Shown here in pieces: positions 1-9,184 of a stretch of 64,000 nucleotides of DNA. The notes beneath the pieces were generated by a model. It ran no database searches and was not told the DNA's origin. It saw nothing but the letters and a program-made list of their open reading frames with translations. Numbering within the stretch: position 1 is the first letter of the stretch; every line of letters starts with the position of its first letter. This stretch comes from CBDCFV01 sp965203835 (GTDB lineage: Bacteria; Chloroflexota; Dehalococcoidia; Lucifugimonadales; UBA3495): contig OZ241919.1 in the NCBI GenBank assembly GCA_965203835.1, forward strand, positions 1,364,001 through 1,428,000, given 5' to 3'. The position numbers and the translations under genes are program-made.

Positions 1-1689
1 GAAGTCGTAAAAGAGGTCGAGGTTGTTAAAGAGATAGTCAAAGAGGTCCTGGTGGAGCCCACGGTAGCCCCGGTGGCCATCGGCGCCAAGCCTTGGACCG
101 AATGGGTGAAACAGGGGAAGTACGGCGGAAACCTCAACATGGGGATGGCCTACGAGACAGACCACTGGGACATCCACCAGAGTTGCTGCAACCGTTCTTT
201 GTACCTGCCGCGTGACCTTTACAACCTGCTGGTGATGTACAACCCCGACGATCAGACGACGATTATCGGGGACTTGGCCGACAGTTGGGAATGGGCGGAC
301 GACGGCACCAGCGTCACGTTCCGCCTGCCGCCCAATGCACAGTGGACCGACGGCGAACCTATCACGGCGGACGACATCGTGTTCAGCCTGGACCGGATGA
401 GCGACCTGACCAAGATACGGCCCAGGGTGAGGAACATCGCCCCTTACTACAAAGACTCGGTGGCCTTGGACCCGCATACCGTCCAAGTCAACACCAAGTT
501 TTCCAACCCGGCGGCGCTGCTCCCCTTCCTGGCCACCGGGTACATGGTGATGCTGCCCAAACACGTGCTGGATGGCAGGGCCGATGCGGAAGAGTACTTT
601 GACACGCCGGAGAACATCGTAGGCTCCGGTGCGTTCAAGTTTGTAAGCCACGAGCGCGGCAGCAGCATGGAGATTGAGAAGAACCCCAACTATTTCAAGG
701 AGGGGTTGCCGTTCCTGGACGGCGTAAACGCCTTCATAATCGCCGATAAAAACACCCACATGGGCGCTTTCATCACTGGCCAGATCGATTTCAGCCCCGG
801 CATGGGTATTACCGACACTGACGCCATTAGTTTCGTTGAAAAGATCGAAGGAAAGGGCACTCAGTTCTACAATGGCCCGAACCTGATAAGGTTCTATGAA
901 ATTAACTACAGGAACCCGCCAGTGGACGATCCCAGAGTCCGGAGAGCCCTCTACTTGGCATTGGACCGTGAGGAAATCAATAGAGTAAGGCGACTGGGCA
1001 ACGGCAGGTTGGGCGTACCCTTCTTCCCAGGCACTCAATGGTCCTCAAGCGATGAAGAAATTGCGACTTGGCCGGGGTACCGGTATGTCGATGAAAACGG
1101 TACTCCGTTGACAACCGGCCCTTATGGGATTAGCGGTATCGAGAAGGACCCTCGCGACATTGAAGAAGCAAAGGCGTTACTCGCTGAGGCGGGCTATGCC
1201 GACGGCGTGACGATCGAATATCACACCTATGCCCTGCTTAAGGAGATCCCGGTTTTGCTCAAGGAACAATTCGGCAAAATCGGCGTAGACCTTCAAATCA
1301 AGATCACGGACACGACCACCGGATTCAATGCTGAGCAGGCCGGGGACTACCAGCACCTGCTGGGGTTGGGCCACGGCCCGAACATAGTGGACCCGGACGA
1401 CTTGTTCCTGGGGATTTACATGCCCGGTGGGCCGCGAAACGCATTGAAGTATGAAGACCCACGAATCTCGGAAATTTTTGAGTTGCAGAAGTCCGAGGCG
1501 AATTTGGAGAAGCGCATAGAACTCATTCGCCAAGCGGAAGAAATCCTGCGTTCCGGTGAAGGCCATTTCCATAACATTTTCTGGTTCCCTGCTCCGACCT
1601 TTGTCGCGAGCAACCGGGTGAAGAACTACAACGTGACGGCGATCACCGTGCAGTACGGGTTCCAGAAGGAGCATATCTGGCTGGACTAA
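1..1689 (+). CDS. Peptide-type ABC transporter substrate-binding protein (family 5), 5' end outside window
   Basis: The open frame runs from the first base of the window, so the signal peptide and true start are missing. The first residues (VVKEVEVVKEIVKEV pattern) are the charged linker that follows the lipidated cysteine in the next gene. The body is an SBP_bac_5 (DppA/OppA-like) domain, about 540 residues, with the usual extended-substrate motifs such as DDIVFSLDRM and DPRVRRALYLALDRE. Family members bind peptides, opines or similar solutes outside the membrane and deliver them to DppB/DppC permeases. It is followed 45 bp later by a close paralogue. The substrate cannot be told from sequence. 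A GTG at 52 could be taken for a start, but the in-frame linker upstream makes it internal. Confidence 0.9.
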   Translation, partial: EVVKEVEVVKEIVKEVLVEPTVAPVAIGAKPWTEWVKQGKYGGNLNMGMAYETDHWDIHQSCCNRSLYLPRDLYNLLVMYNPDDQTTIIGDLADSWEWADDGTSVTFRLPPNAQWTDGEPITADDIVFSLDRMSDLTKIRPRVRNIAPYYKDSVALDPHTVQVNTKFSNPAALLPFLATGYMVMLPKHVLDGRADAEEYFDTPENIVGSGAFKFVSHERGSSMEIEKNPNYFKEGLPFLDGVNAFIIADKNTHMGAFITGQIDFSPGMGITDTDAISFVEKIEGKGTQFYNGPNLIRFYEINYRNPPVDDPRVRRALYLALDREEINRVRRLGNGRLGVPFFPGTQWSSSDEEIATWPGYRYVDENGTPLTTGPYGISGIEKDPRDIEEAKALLAEAGYADGVTIEYHTYALLKEIPVLLKEQFGKIGVDLQIKITDTTTGFNAEQAGDYQHLLGLGHGPNIVDPDDLFLGIYMPGGPRNALKYEDPRISEIFELQKSEANLEKRIELIRQAEEILRSGEGHFHNIFWFPAPTFVASNRVKNYNVTAITVQYGFQKEHIWLD

Positions 1690-1734
1690 TACACCCTGAT
1701 CCGAGGAAGTCTTAATCCGTAGGAGGAGATCCAT

Positions 1735-3630
1735 ATGAGGCACTTGTCATCCCGGTATTTTTATCAACTGGCGTTGACTCCCTTGGTGCTCGCGCTCCTT
1801 TTCGTCATCGCTTGCGGCGGCACGGCCCCGGCCGAGCCGGTGGTGGTGGAGAAGGAGGTTATCAAGGAAGTAGAAAAGCCCGTTGTCGTAGAGAAAGAGG
1901 TAGTCAAAGAGGTTGAAAAACCGGTTGTCGTAGAAAAGGAAGTAGTCAAAGAGGTTGAGGTTGTTAAAGAGGTAGTCAAGGAGGTCCTGGTGGAACCCAC
2001 CGTCGCCCCAGTGGCGGTTGGCGCCAAGCCGTGGACCGAGTGGGTGAAGCAGGGTAAATACGGCGGCGACCTGAACATGGGGATGGCCTACGAGACGGAC
2101 CACTGGGACATCCATCAGAGTTGTTGCAACCGTTCTCTGTACATCCCGCGTGACCTGTACAATCTGCTGGTCATGTTCAATCCCGATGACCAGACCACCA
2201 TTATCGGCGACTTGGCCGAGAGCTGGGAGTGGGCTGACGACGGCAACAGTGTCACCTTCCGACTCCCCGCCAACGCCCAATGGACTGACGGCACTCCAAT
2301 AACCGCCGACGATGTGGTCTTCAGCCTGGACCGGATGAGCGACCTGACCAAGATACGGCCCAGGGTGAGGAACATCGCTCCTTACTACAAGGACTCGGTA
2401 GCTCTGGACCCGAACACGGTCCAGGTCAACACCAAGTTCTCCAACCCGGCGGCGCTGCTCCCCTTCCTGGCTACCGGGTATATGGTCATGCTGCCCAAGC
2501 ACGTTCTGGACGGCAGGGCCGACGCGGAAGAGTACTTCGACACGCCGGAGAACATCGTGGGTTCCGGCGCGTTCAAGTTCGTCAACCACGAGCGCGGCAG
2601 CAGCATGGAGATCGAGAAGAACCCCAACTACTTCAAGGAAGGGTTGCCGTTCCTCGATTCGGTCACCGCTTTCGTTATCGCGGACAAAAACACCCACATG
2701 GGCGCGTTCATCACCGGGCAGATTGACTTCAGCCCCGGTATGGGTCTTACCGAGACCGACGCCGACGGCTTCGTGGAAAAGATCAAGGACAAGGGCGAAC
2801 TGTTCTACAGCGGCCCGAACCTGATGCGGTTCTACGAGATCAACTACAAGAATCCCCCGGTGGATGATCCTCGCGTCAGGCGGGCCCTCTACCTGGCATT
2901 GGACCGGGAGGCCATCAACCGGGTGCGCCGGCTGGGCAAGGCCAAGCTGGGCGTCCCCTTCTTCCCCGGCACTCAGTGGTCTTCGAGCGACGAGGAAGTA
3001 TCCCAGTGGCCAGGCTACCGGTACGTGGACGGCTCCGGGACGCCGCTAGCGGGCGCCCCTTACGGAATCGCAGGTATCCAGAAGGACCCGCGAGACTTGG
3101 AAGAAGCCCGGGCCCTGCTGGCCGAGGCGGGACACGGCGAGGGACTGAGGATCGCTTATCACACCTACGCCCTGAACAAGGAAATAGGCGTGATGCTGAA
3201 GCAGCAGTTCGCTGAGATCGGCGTCGACCTGGACCTCAAGGTCACCGATACCACCACGGCCTTCAACGCCGAGCAGGCGGGCGACTACGAACACCTGCTG
3301 GGCTTGGGCCACGGCCCGAACATCCTTGACCCGGACGACCTGTTCCTGGGCGTATACATGCCCGGCGGGCCGCGAAACGCCCTTCGTTACGAGGACCCCA
3401 GGATTAACGAGATATTCGAGAAGCAGAAATCCGAGGCCGACCTGGAGAAGCGTATCGAGCTGATTCGACAGGCGGAAGATATTCTGCGGACCGGCGAGGG
3501 TCACTTCCATAACATATTCTGGTGGCCGCTGCCGTCGTTCAGCGTAGCCAACAACGTGAAGAACTACAACGTGACGGCCATCACCGTGCAGTACGGCTTC
3601 CAGAAGGAACACATCTGGCTGGAAGAGTAA
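1735..3630 (+). CDS. ABC transporter substrate-binding lipoprotein (family 5), close paralogue of the preceding gene
   Basis: 631 aa. The ATG is preceded by a strong Shine-Dalgarno AGGAGGAG at 1721-1728. Residues 1-27 are a lipoprotein signal ending in the lipobox VIAC (Cys27), so the protein should be anchored on the outer face of the membrane. Residues 36-85 are a charged linker built from three near-identical 14-residue units (42-bp DNA repeats from 1840). From about residue 95 to the end it is an SBP_bac_5 domain. Stretches of DNA are identical to the upstream gene (for example around 2332-2390 versus 402-460), indicating tandem duplication or gene conversion. It heads the permease genes at 3811 and 4861 and probably supplies their substrate specificity. 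Confidence 0.92.
   Translation: MRHLSSRYFYQLALTPLVLALLFVIACGGTAPAEPVVVEKEVIKEVEKPVVVEKEVVKEVEKPVVVEKEVVKEVEVVKEVVKEVLVEPTVAPVAVGAKPWTEWVKQGKYGGDLNMGMAYETDHWDIHQSCCNRSLYIPRDLYNLLVMFNPDDQTTIIGDLAESWEWADDGNSVTFRLPANAQWTDGTPITADDVVFSLDRMSDLTKIRPRVRNIAPYYKDSVALDPNTVQVNTKFSNPAALLPFLATGYMVMLPKHVLDGRADAEEYFDTPENIVGSGAFKFVNHERGSSMEIEKNPNYFKEGLPFLDSVTAFVIADKNTHMGAFITGQIDFSPGMGLTETDADGFVEKIKDKGELFYSGPNLMRFYEINYKNPPVDDPRVRRALYLALDREAINRVRRLGKAKLGVPFFPGTQWSSSDEEVSQWPGYRYVDGSGTPLAGAPYGIAGIQKDPRDLEEARALLAEAGHGEGLRIAYHTYALNKEIGVMLKQQFAEIGVDLDLKVTDTTTAFNAEQAGDYEHLLGLGHGPNILDPDDLFLGVYMPGGPRNALRYEDPRINEIFEKQKSEADLEKRIELIRQAEDILRTGEGHFHNIFWWPLPSFSVANNVKNYNVTAITVQYGFQKEHIWLEE
1840..1965 (+). repeat. 42-bp tandem repeats inside a lipoprotein linker
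   Basis: Three consecutive 42-bp units, each coding for a 14-residue Val/Glu/Lys pattern (VVVEKEVxKEVEKP), lie just after the lipidated cysteine of the second binding protein. Third-position differences between units show they are diverging. The end of a similar linker is visible at bases 1-51. Such repeats probably form a flexible or helical spacer between membrane and ligand-binding domain, and may vary in copy number. Confidence 0.8.
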
Positions 3631-3659
3631 CCCGAAGTCCGGCTAACGGTTATATGGGG

Positions 3660-3691
3660 TGGGTGGGGTCGAATTCCACCACCCCCACCCA
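3660..3691 (+). promoter_or_regulatory. Intercistronic hairpin between binding protein and permease
   Basis: Nine-base arms TGGGTGGGG (3660-3668) and CCCCACCCA (3683-3691) can pair around a 14-nt loop, 30 nt after the binding-protein stop codon. No T-run follows, so it is unlikely to be a full terminator. Stem-loops in this position commonly protect the upstream mRNA so that the binding protein is made in excess over the permease. The role here is inferred. Confidence 0.5.
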
Positions 3692-3810
3692 GGATTTCAC
3701 GGCAAAGGGCGCGAGGGTCCCGCAGAGGCCACGGGATGCAGATGCAACAACCGGTTGATTCTGTGTCCTCTGCATAGGCTCCGCGTCCTGTGGGCTAAAG
3801 AAGAGGCAGC

Positions 3811-4770
3811 ATGACAGGCTATGTAATCCAAAGGCTATTGTTGTTCGTGCCGACGCTGCTGTTGGTGTCATTCCTGGTGTTCGCGATCATGCGGTTCCTT
3901 CCCGGAGACCCGGCTATCGCCATCCTGAGCGCCGGGGGAGAGGGAAGTTACACCGAGGAAGACGTTGAAAGGATGCGGGCCAAGCTGGGCACCGACAAGC
4001 CCTACCACATCCAATATGCAGTGTGGGTCAGCAACTTCGTTCAAGGAGACTTCGGGGATTCTTTCTTCTACCCGGAGGTAAGCGTTGCCAGTCTGGTCAA
4101 GACGCGCTTCCCGGTCAGCATAGAATTGGCGATCCTGGCGTTGATTATTTCCTATATAGTGGCGGTGCCCCTGGGAGTGCTCTCAGCGGTGAAGCAGGAC
4201 ACTTGGTTTGACTATGTCGCCAAGCTCTTCGCAGTGGCGGGGGTTGCTTTGCCGACCTTCTGGGTAGGAATCCTGGTCATATTCTTCCTGATCTTGTTCT
4301 TCAATTGGCTGCCCCCGCTGGGGTACAAGACAATCTGGGAGGACCCGGTTAAAAACCTTCAGCAATTCATCTTCCCGGCTATCGCGTTGGGCTACTTCAA
4401 CACCGCCTTCGCCGCCCGCCTGACTCGCTCCTCCATGCTGGAGGTGCTTAGGGAAGACTATATCAGGACCGCCAGGTCCAAGGGCTTGCGCGAGTGGATA
4501 GTGATAGGGCGGCACGCGCTGAAAAACGCTTTCCTTCCGGTTGTCACTGTTGCCGGCTTCCAGCTCAGCCGCCTCCTCGGCGGCGCGGTCCTCATGGAGG
4601 TAATATTCGTCATTCCGGGCATGGGCAGCCTGCTGGTCGCCAGTGTTCTAGTCAGGGACTATCCCATCGTACAGACCTTCATCATGCTGGTGGCGGTATC
4701 CGTGCTCATTCTCAACCTGTTGGTAGACCTGATGTACGGCTGGATAAATCCAAGGATCCGCTACGGTTAA
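3811..4770 (+). CDS. ABC transporter permease, DppB/OppB type
   Basis: 319 aa integral membrane protein. A first transmembrane helix (about residues 9-30) is followed by the family signature FLPGDPA, a periplasmic segment, then five more helices. The BPD_transp_1 coupling (EAA) loop appears as DYIRTARSKGLRE at about residues 214-226. It matches the usual 300-340 aa of DppB-type subunits that pair with DppC-type subunits. The start is supported by AAGAGG just upstream of the ATG. It forms an operon with the substrate-binding genes before it and the second permease after it. No ATPase subunit is encoded nearby. Confidence 0.92.
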   Translation: MTGYVIQRLLLFVPTLLLVSFLVFAIMRFLPGDPAIAILSAGGEGSYTEEDVERMRAKLGTDKPYHIQYAVWVSNFVQGDFGDSFFYPEVSVASLVKTRFPVSIELAILALIISYIVAVPLGVLSAVKQDTWFDYVAKLFAVAGVALPTFWVGILVIFFLILFFNWLPPLGYKTIWEDPVKNLQQFIFPAIALGYFNTAFAARLTRSSMLEVLREDYIRTARSKGLREWIVIGRHALKNAFLPVVTVAGFQLSRLLGGAVLMEVIFVIPGMGSLLVASVLVRDYPIVQTFIMLVAVSVLILNLLVDLMYGWINPRIRYG

Positions 4771-4860
4771 CATGGTAAGGAGCGACTCGTGGCCGGGGCT
4801 GATGTTCTTTGGCCCCACCCATCGCGGGCTACCAACGACTAATGGCAGGAGCAAACATTC

Positions 4861-5772
4861 ATGTTAACGGGTAGAAGCACCATCGCCCAACCCACCGGGG
4901 TAGCCCGGGGTGTGCAGATTGTACGCGACGGCAGCGTAACAGCTTGGGCGTTCTTCAAAAATAAGCCGTTGGGCGGCATTGGCGCGCTGGTACTGATATT
5001 GCTGGTGTTAATGGCGATCTTCGCGCCTCTTATTTCGCCTTACGAGCCTAACGAATCGAACATCGAGCGTCTGTACGCCAGCCCGGGGGCGGAGTTCCTC
5101 CTTGGCAGCGACTCGCTGGGCAGGGACGTTCTTACCCGCCTCTTCTATGGAGGCCGGATTTCACTTTATGTGGGCTTGGTGAGCATTATCCTGGGGGTAA
5201 GCGCCGGTTCGCTGCTGGGCGCAGTCAGCGCCTATTACGGAGGCAAATTCGACCTCATAATCCAACGCCTTGTAGACGCTTTCATCGCTTTCCCCGGCAT
5301 CATACTGGGCTTGGCGCTGATGGCTGCACTGGGATCCTCCGTAACCAACATCATCATCGCCTTGATTGCGGTGCTGACTCCAAGCGCCATCCGGACGGTC
5401 CGCTCCCAAGCCCTGGCTATCAAGGAGACCGACTACATCCTTGCGGCCCGGGCCATAGGAGCGGGCGACGGACGGATCATCCTCCGTCACATGCTTCCCA
5501 ACTGCATGGCGATTTTCATAATCCTGGCTACGCTCAACCTGGGTTACGCCATTATCGTGGAATCGTCTCTCAGCTTCCTCGGCGTGGGCGTGCCGCCTGA
5601 TGTTCCTACTTGGGGCAGTATGCTGAGCGAGGTGGGGGTGACCTATATCGAGCTGGCTCCGTGGCTGGCCATATTCCCCGGTCTGTTCCTGTCCTTGGCG
5701 GTGTTCGGAGTGAACCTGGTCGGCGACGCGCTGCGGGACGTACTGGACCCGCGACTCAGGGGCACCGGATAA
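4861..5772 (+). CDS. ABC transporter permease, DppC/OppC type
   Basis: 303 aa membrane protein with the N-terminal OppC_N segment (one helix near residues 40-62 and the typical FAPLISPYEPN), then LGSDSLGRDVLTRLFYGGRISL and a BPD_transp_1 domain with coupling loop DYILAARAIGAGDGRI. It pairs with the DppB-type subunit ending 90 bp upstream. An AGGAG Shine-Dalgarno at 4847-4851 supports this ATG; an upstream ATG at 4842 opens only a ten-codon frame. It is the last gene of this transporter operon, followed by a strong terminator. Confidence 0.92.
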   Translation: MLTGRSTIAQPTGVARGVQIVRDGSVTAWAFFKNKPLGGIGALVLILLVLMAIFAPLISPYEPNESNIERLYASPGAEFLLGSDSLGRDVLTRLFYGGRISLYVGLVSIILGVSAGSLLGAVSAYYGGKFDLIIQRLVDAFIAFPGIILGLALMAALGSSVTNIIIALIAVLTPSAIRTVRSQALAIKETDYILAARAIGAGDGRIILRHMLPNCMAIFIILATLNLGYAIIVESSLSFLGVGVPPDVPTWGSMLSEVGVTYIELAPWLAIFPGLFLSLAVFGVNLVGDALRDVLDPRLRGTG

Positions 5773-5807
5773 GCCGGCGTACCCCATACTCCTCTACGGA
5801 TTTCCTC

Positions 5808-5842
5808 AATCGGGACGGCGTGACGCCGTCCCGATTCTTTTT
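5808..5842 (+). terminator. Rho-independent terminator after the first ABC operon
   Basis: Perfect 13-bp inverted repeat (5808-5820 and 5824-5836) with a TGA loop, GC-rich core GGGACGGCG, immediately followed by CTTTTT. This is a textbook intrinsic terminator 36 nt after the permease stop codon. It separates the two transporter operons transcriptionally. Confidence 0.9.
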
Positions 5843-5918
5843 GTGGGTTACTCCCTTGTGGTGCGATAGCCCTCTCCAAACGCCACAGAACCAGCAGGCG
5901 ACAAAGGTGACATAAACC

Positions 5919-5947
5919 TTGACAGCGTAGAAGTGATAGCTTATATT
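5919..5947 (+). promoter_or_regulatory. Sigma-70-type promoter for the second ABC operon
   Basis: Perfect -35 TTGACA (5919-5924), 17-nt spacer, and -10 TATATT (5942-5947). Transcription would start near 5954, leaving a leader of about 190 nt before the binding-protein ATG at 6142. The 5773-6141 gap otherwise holds the terminator just upstream; I saw no riboswitch fold that I could name in the leader. Confidence 0.8.
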
Positions 5948-6141
5948 TCAACCGCTTATCGACGAACCCAGTGTTATGTATTGGTAGAATTCAATGTTTC
6001 ATTGACTGGTTTCGTTGTAAGATAGCTGGAAATCGTAAGTATTAAGGGAGCATCAAGGCGTAGTTAGTATTCCAGTGCGCGGTTTTCGGCTTTGTCACCC
6101 TGGGCTAGGGTATCTTTCACCCATAGTTTGGAGGTAATGGC

Positions 6142-8007
6142 ATGAGGCACCACTGGTTCAAACTTCCCACAGCGTTAATCACCAGCGCGGTGCTGCTGGC
6201 GCTCGTTTTCGTTGTCGCCTGTGGCGGCGCCGCTGAGGCTCCGCCCGCCGAGAAGCAAATGGCCGCTACCGAAGCGCCGCCCGCTATGGCGGAGGCTACC
6301 AAGGAACCGGCCATGATGGAAGCGACCAAGGCGCCGGCAGCGATGGAAGAGAAGAAAGCCCCTGCTGCCGAGGCTGGCCCGGCGGACCATAAGTACTATG
6401 AAGAGTGGTTGTCCCAAGGCAAGTATGGCGGTGTCATGATAGAGGGGCATCTCTACGAGACCGACCGCTGGAGCCCTTGGATCGGGTGCTGCAACCGGTC
6501 CATTTATGCCACTCGCAACAATTTCAACCTTCTGGTGATGCGTGACCCGCGGGACGAGTCGCAGGAAAAAATCATCGGTGACCTGGCCACCAGTTGGGAA
6601 TGGGCCGACGACGGCAACAGCGTCACCTTCAACCTGTGGGAAGGCGCGACGTGGACCGACGGCGAGCCGGTCACGGCCGACGACGTGGTGTTCAGCCTGG
6701 ACGAGATGGCCGACTTGAACAAGGTAAGGCCGCGCACCAGGAACATCGAGCCTTACTACAAGAGTTCCGAGGCGATCGACCCGTCGACGGTCAAGGTGTA
6801 CACGAAGTTCCCGAATCCGGCAGCACTGTTGCCGTTCCTGACCGTTGACTTCATGGTTATCCACCCCAAGCACGTACTCGAGCCCCTGGGGTTGGATGAC
6901 CCGGCCGACCACTTCGACGACCCCGATAACGTGGTCGGGTCCGGCGCGTTCATGTACAAGACAAGGGAGCTGGGGACCAGTTTCGAAATCGAAAAGAACC
7001 CCGCTTACTTCAAGGAAGGGCTTCCGTTCCTGGACGGCATCAAGGTCTTCATCATTGCCGACAAGAGCCGGTCCATCACCGCCCTGACAACGGCCCAGAT
7101 CCACTTCATGCCCGGTGGCGGTTGGACGCAGAAGCAACTCAACGACTTGGAAAAAGAGCTTGAAGGGAAGGGGACAATCCCCTACTCGGGTGAGAGCGTA
7201 TTCCGCATCTACGAGTTCAACTACAGGAACCCTCCGGTGGACGATGCGCGTGTCCGGCGGGCGCTCTACATTGCGATGGACAGCAAGGAGCTCGTAGACA
7301 TTGCACGTCTCGGCAGAGGCAACCTGGGCATCCCCTTCTTCCCAAACAGCTGGATGTCGGCCACCGCAGAAGAGATATCCGAATGGCCCGGCTTCCGCTA
7401 TGTTGACGCTAACGGCGAGCTTTATATCGGGAACCCCATTGGGGTAGACGGCCTGCAGAAAGACCCGGCGGACATCGAGTTGGCCAAGTCCTTGTTGGCA
7501 GAGGCCGGACACGCGGACGGCCTGAAGCTGAAGTACACTTCCGCCTCCATCTTCAAGGAAGAAGCCCTGATCATGCAGGAGCAGTGGAAGAAGATCGGGG
7601 TGGAGATCGACCTGACCATCGTGGACACCACTTCCGCCGCCAATGCGGAGCAGCAGGGCACTTATGAGCACATGGTGGGCTTCGGCCACGGCACCAACAT
7701 CATCGACCCGGACGACATGTTCTCCGGCGTCTGGCTGCCCGGCGGCCCGCGAAACGCACTGAAGTACGACGACCCGCGGATAAGGGAGATATTCGAGCGG
7801 CAGAAGGCCGTAACCGACAAGACCGAACGCCGCGCCATCATCAAGGAGGCCGAGGACATCCTCCGCACCGGAGAGGGACACGCCAGGCCGATGTTCTGGC
7901 ACCCCATCGAAAGGTTCGTTCACCTGAACAACGTCAAAAACATGGTGGCGATACCCAAGACGGTGCAGTACGCCTACCAGAAAGAGCAAGTCTGGCTGGA
8001 GGAATAG
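6142..8007 (+). CDS. ABC transporter substrate-binding lipoprotein (family 5)
   Basis: 621 aa. Shine-Dalgarno GGAGGT (6130-6135) precedes the ATG. Residues 1-27 form a lipoprotein signal with lipobox VVAC (Cys27). Residues about 30-75 are a linker rich in Ala, Pro, Glu and Lys, different in sequence from the charged linker of the first operon. The rest is an SBP_bac_5 domain clearly homologous to the two binding proteins upstream, sharing a CCNRS motif near residue 118, the DDVVFSLDEM motif and the C-terminal QYAYQKEQVWLEE-type ending. The paralogy suggests a duplicated transporter with a related but different ligand. Confidence 0.92.
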   Translation: MRHHWFKLPTALITSAVLLALVFVVACGGAAEAPPAEKQMAATEAPPAMAEATKEPAMMEATKAPAAMEEKKAPAAEAGPADHKYYEEWLSQGKYGGVMIEGHLYETDRWSPWIGCCNRSIYATRNNFNLLVMRDPRDESQEKIIGDLATSWEWADDGNSVTFNLWEGATWTDGEPVTADDVVFSLDEMADLNKVRPRTRNIEPYYKSSEAIDPSTVKVYTKFPNPAALLPFLTVDFMVIHPKHVLEPLGLDDPADHFDDPDNVVGSGAFMYKTRELGTSFEIEKNPAYFKEGLPFLDGIKVFIIADKSRSITALTTAQIHFMPGGGWTQKQLNDLEKELEGKGTIPYSGESVFRIYEFNYRNPPVDDARVRRALYIAMDSKELVDIARLGRGNLGIPFFPNSWMSATAEEISEWPGFRYVDANGELYIGNPIGVDGLQKDPADIELAKSLLAEAGHADGLKLKYTSASIFKEEALIMQEQWKKIGVEIDLTIVDTTSAANAEQQGTYEHMVGFGHGTNIIDPDDMFSGVWLPGGPRNALKYDDPRIREIFERQKAVTDKTERRAIIKEAEDILRTGEGHARPMFWHPIERFVHLNNVKNMVAIPKTVQYAYQKEQVWLEE

Positions 8008-8036
8008 CGCTTTACACATAACCCGGGTTTCAACCA

Positions 8037-8059
8037 TGCCCCCGGCAGGGCCGGGGGCA
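8037..8059 (+). promoter_or_regulatory. GC-rich intercistronic hairpin
   Basis: Perfect 10-bp stem TGCCCCCGGC / GCCGGGGGCA with a 3-nt loop, 29 nt after the binding-protein stop codon and without a T-run. It sits in the same place, between binding protein and DppB-type gene, as the weaker hairpin of the first operon. A role in mRNA protection or partial termination to set subunit ratios is likely but inferred. Confidence 0.65.
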
Positions 8060-8193
8060 GAGGTCGCAGAGGACCCGCAGAGACCGTAGAGTTTGTGCTC
8101 TGGCGGTCAACGGCCGAAAAGCTCGGCGGTCTTTGCGGGGTTTATGCGGCCTCTTCGTTTAGCTGAACCTTTAAGCGTTTCTTAGGAGCGAGC

Positions 8194-9153
8194 ATGACCG
8201 GGTACGTAGTCCAGAGGATAGCCCTCTTCTTACCGACCCTTGTATTAGTCTCGTTCGTCGTGTTTGGCATCATGCGCTTCCTTCCCGGTGACCCGGCCCT
8301 CGCCATACTCAGTATGGGAGGAGAGGGAAGCTTCACCGACGAAGACCTCCAGCGTATGAGAGCGAAGCTGGGGACCGACAAGCCGTATCACGTCCAATAT
8401 GTACTTTTCGTAAAGAACACGGCCACCGGAGACTTTGGCGAGTCCTTCTTCTATCCAGGCATCAAAGTGGCCGAAATGCTGAGGACCAGGTTCCCGCTCA
8501 GCGTAGAATTGGCTATCCTTGCCCTCACTATCTCCTATGTTATTGCAGTGCCCATAGGGGTGCTTTCGGCGGTGAAACAGGACTCATGGTTCGATTATGC
8601 CGCAAGGGTATTCAGCATCGGCGGGGTAGCCCTGCCCACCTTCTGGGTGGGCATCCTTGTCATATTTGTCCTGGCCAAGTTCTTCAACTGGCTGCCGCCC
8701 TTGGGATATGCCCAAATCTACACCGACCCCCTGACCAATCTGCAACAGTTGATATTCCCGGCCTGTGCGCTGGGCTACTTCAACACCGCCTTCGCCACCA
8801 GGGTGACCCGGTCCGCCATGCTGGAGGTCATGCGGGAGGACTACATCAGGACCGCCCGCTCCAAGGGCTTGCGCGAACTCCTAGTAATCGCCCGCCATGC
8901 TTTGAAGAACGCCTTCCTGCCGGTAATCACCGTAGCCGGTTTCCAGTTCAGCCGGCTCATCGGCGGCGCGGTAATCATGGAAGTAATCTTCGTCATCCCA
9001 GGGATGGGGAGCTTGCTGGTGGCCAGCGTGCTGGTCAGGGACTACCCCATTGTCCAGACCTTCGTAATGCTGATAGCCGTAGTGGTCCTGGTATTGAACC
9101 TTATCATCGACCTGCTGTATGGCTGGATTAACCCCAGGATTCGCTACGGTTAG
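8194..9153 (+). CDS. ABC transporter permease, DppB/OppB type
   Basis: 319 aa, the same length as the first-operon paralogue and nearly collinear with it: N-terminal helix, FLPGDPA, multiple helices and the coupling loop DYIRTARSKGLRE. The AGGAGC Shine-Dalgarno at 8183-8188 supports the start. It pairs with the DppC-type subunit that begins 31 bp after its stop codon. As in the first operon, ATP-binding subunits are absent, so an ATPase from elsewhere in the genome must serve it. Confidence 0.92.
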   Translation: MTGYVVQRIALFLPTLVLVSFVVFGIMRFLPGDPALAILSMGGEGSFTDEDLQRMRAKLGTDKPYHVQYVLFVKNTATGDFGESFFYPGIKVAEMLRTRFPLSVELAILALTISYVIAVPIGVLSAVKQDSWFDYAARVFSIGGVALPTFWVGILVIFVLAKFFNWLPPLGYAQIYTDPLTNLQQLIFPACALGYFNTAFATRVTRSAMLEVMREDYIRTARSKGLRELLVIARHALKNAFLPVITVAGFQFSRLIGGAVIMEVIFVIPGMGSLLVASVLVRDYPIVQTFVMLIAVVVLVLNLIIDLLYGWINPRIRYG

Positions 9154-9184
9154 GGATCGTTCAACGCTACAGGAGTAAGGATTA

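Noticed and set aside
6175..8037. 620-codon open frame antisense to the third binding protein
   Set aside because: It mirrors the real gene in a GC-rich region and shows no family motifs or ribosome binding site.
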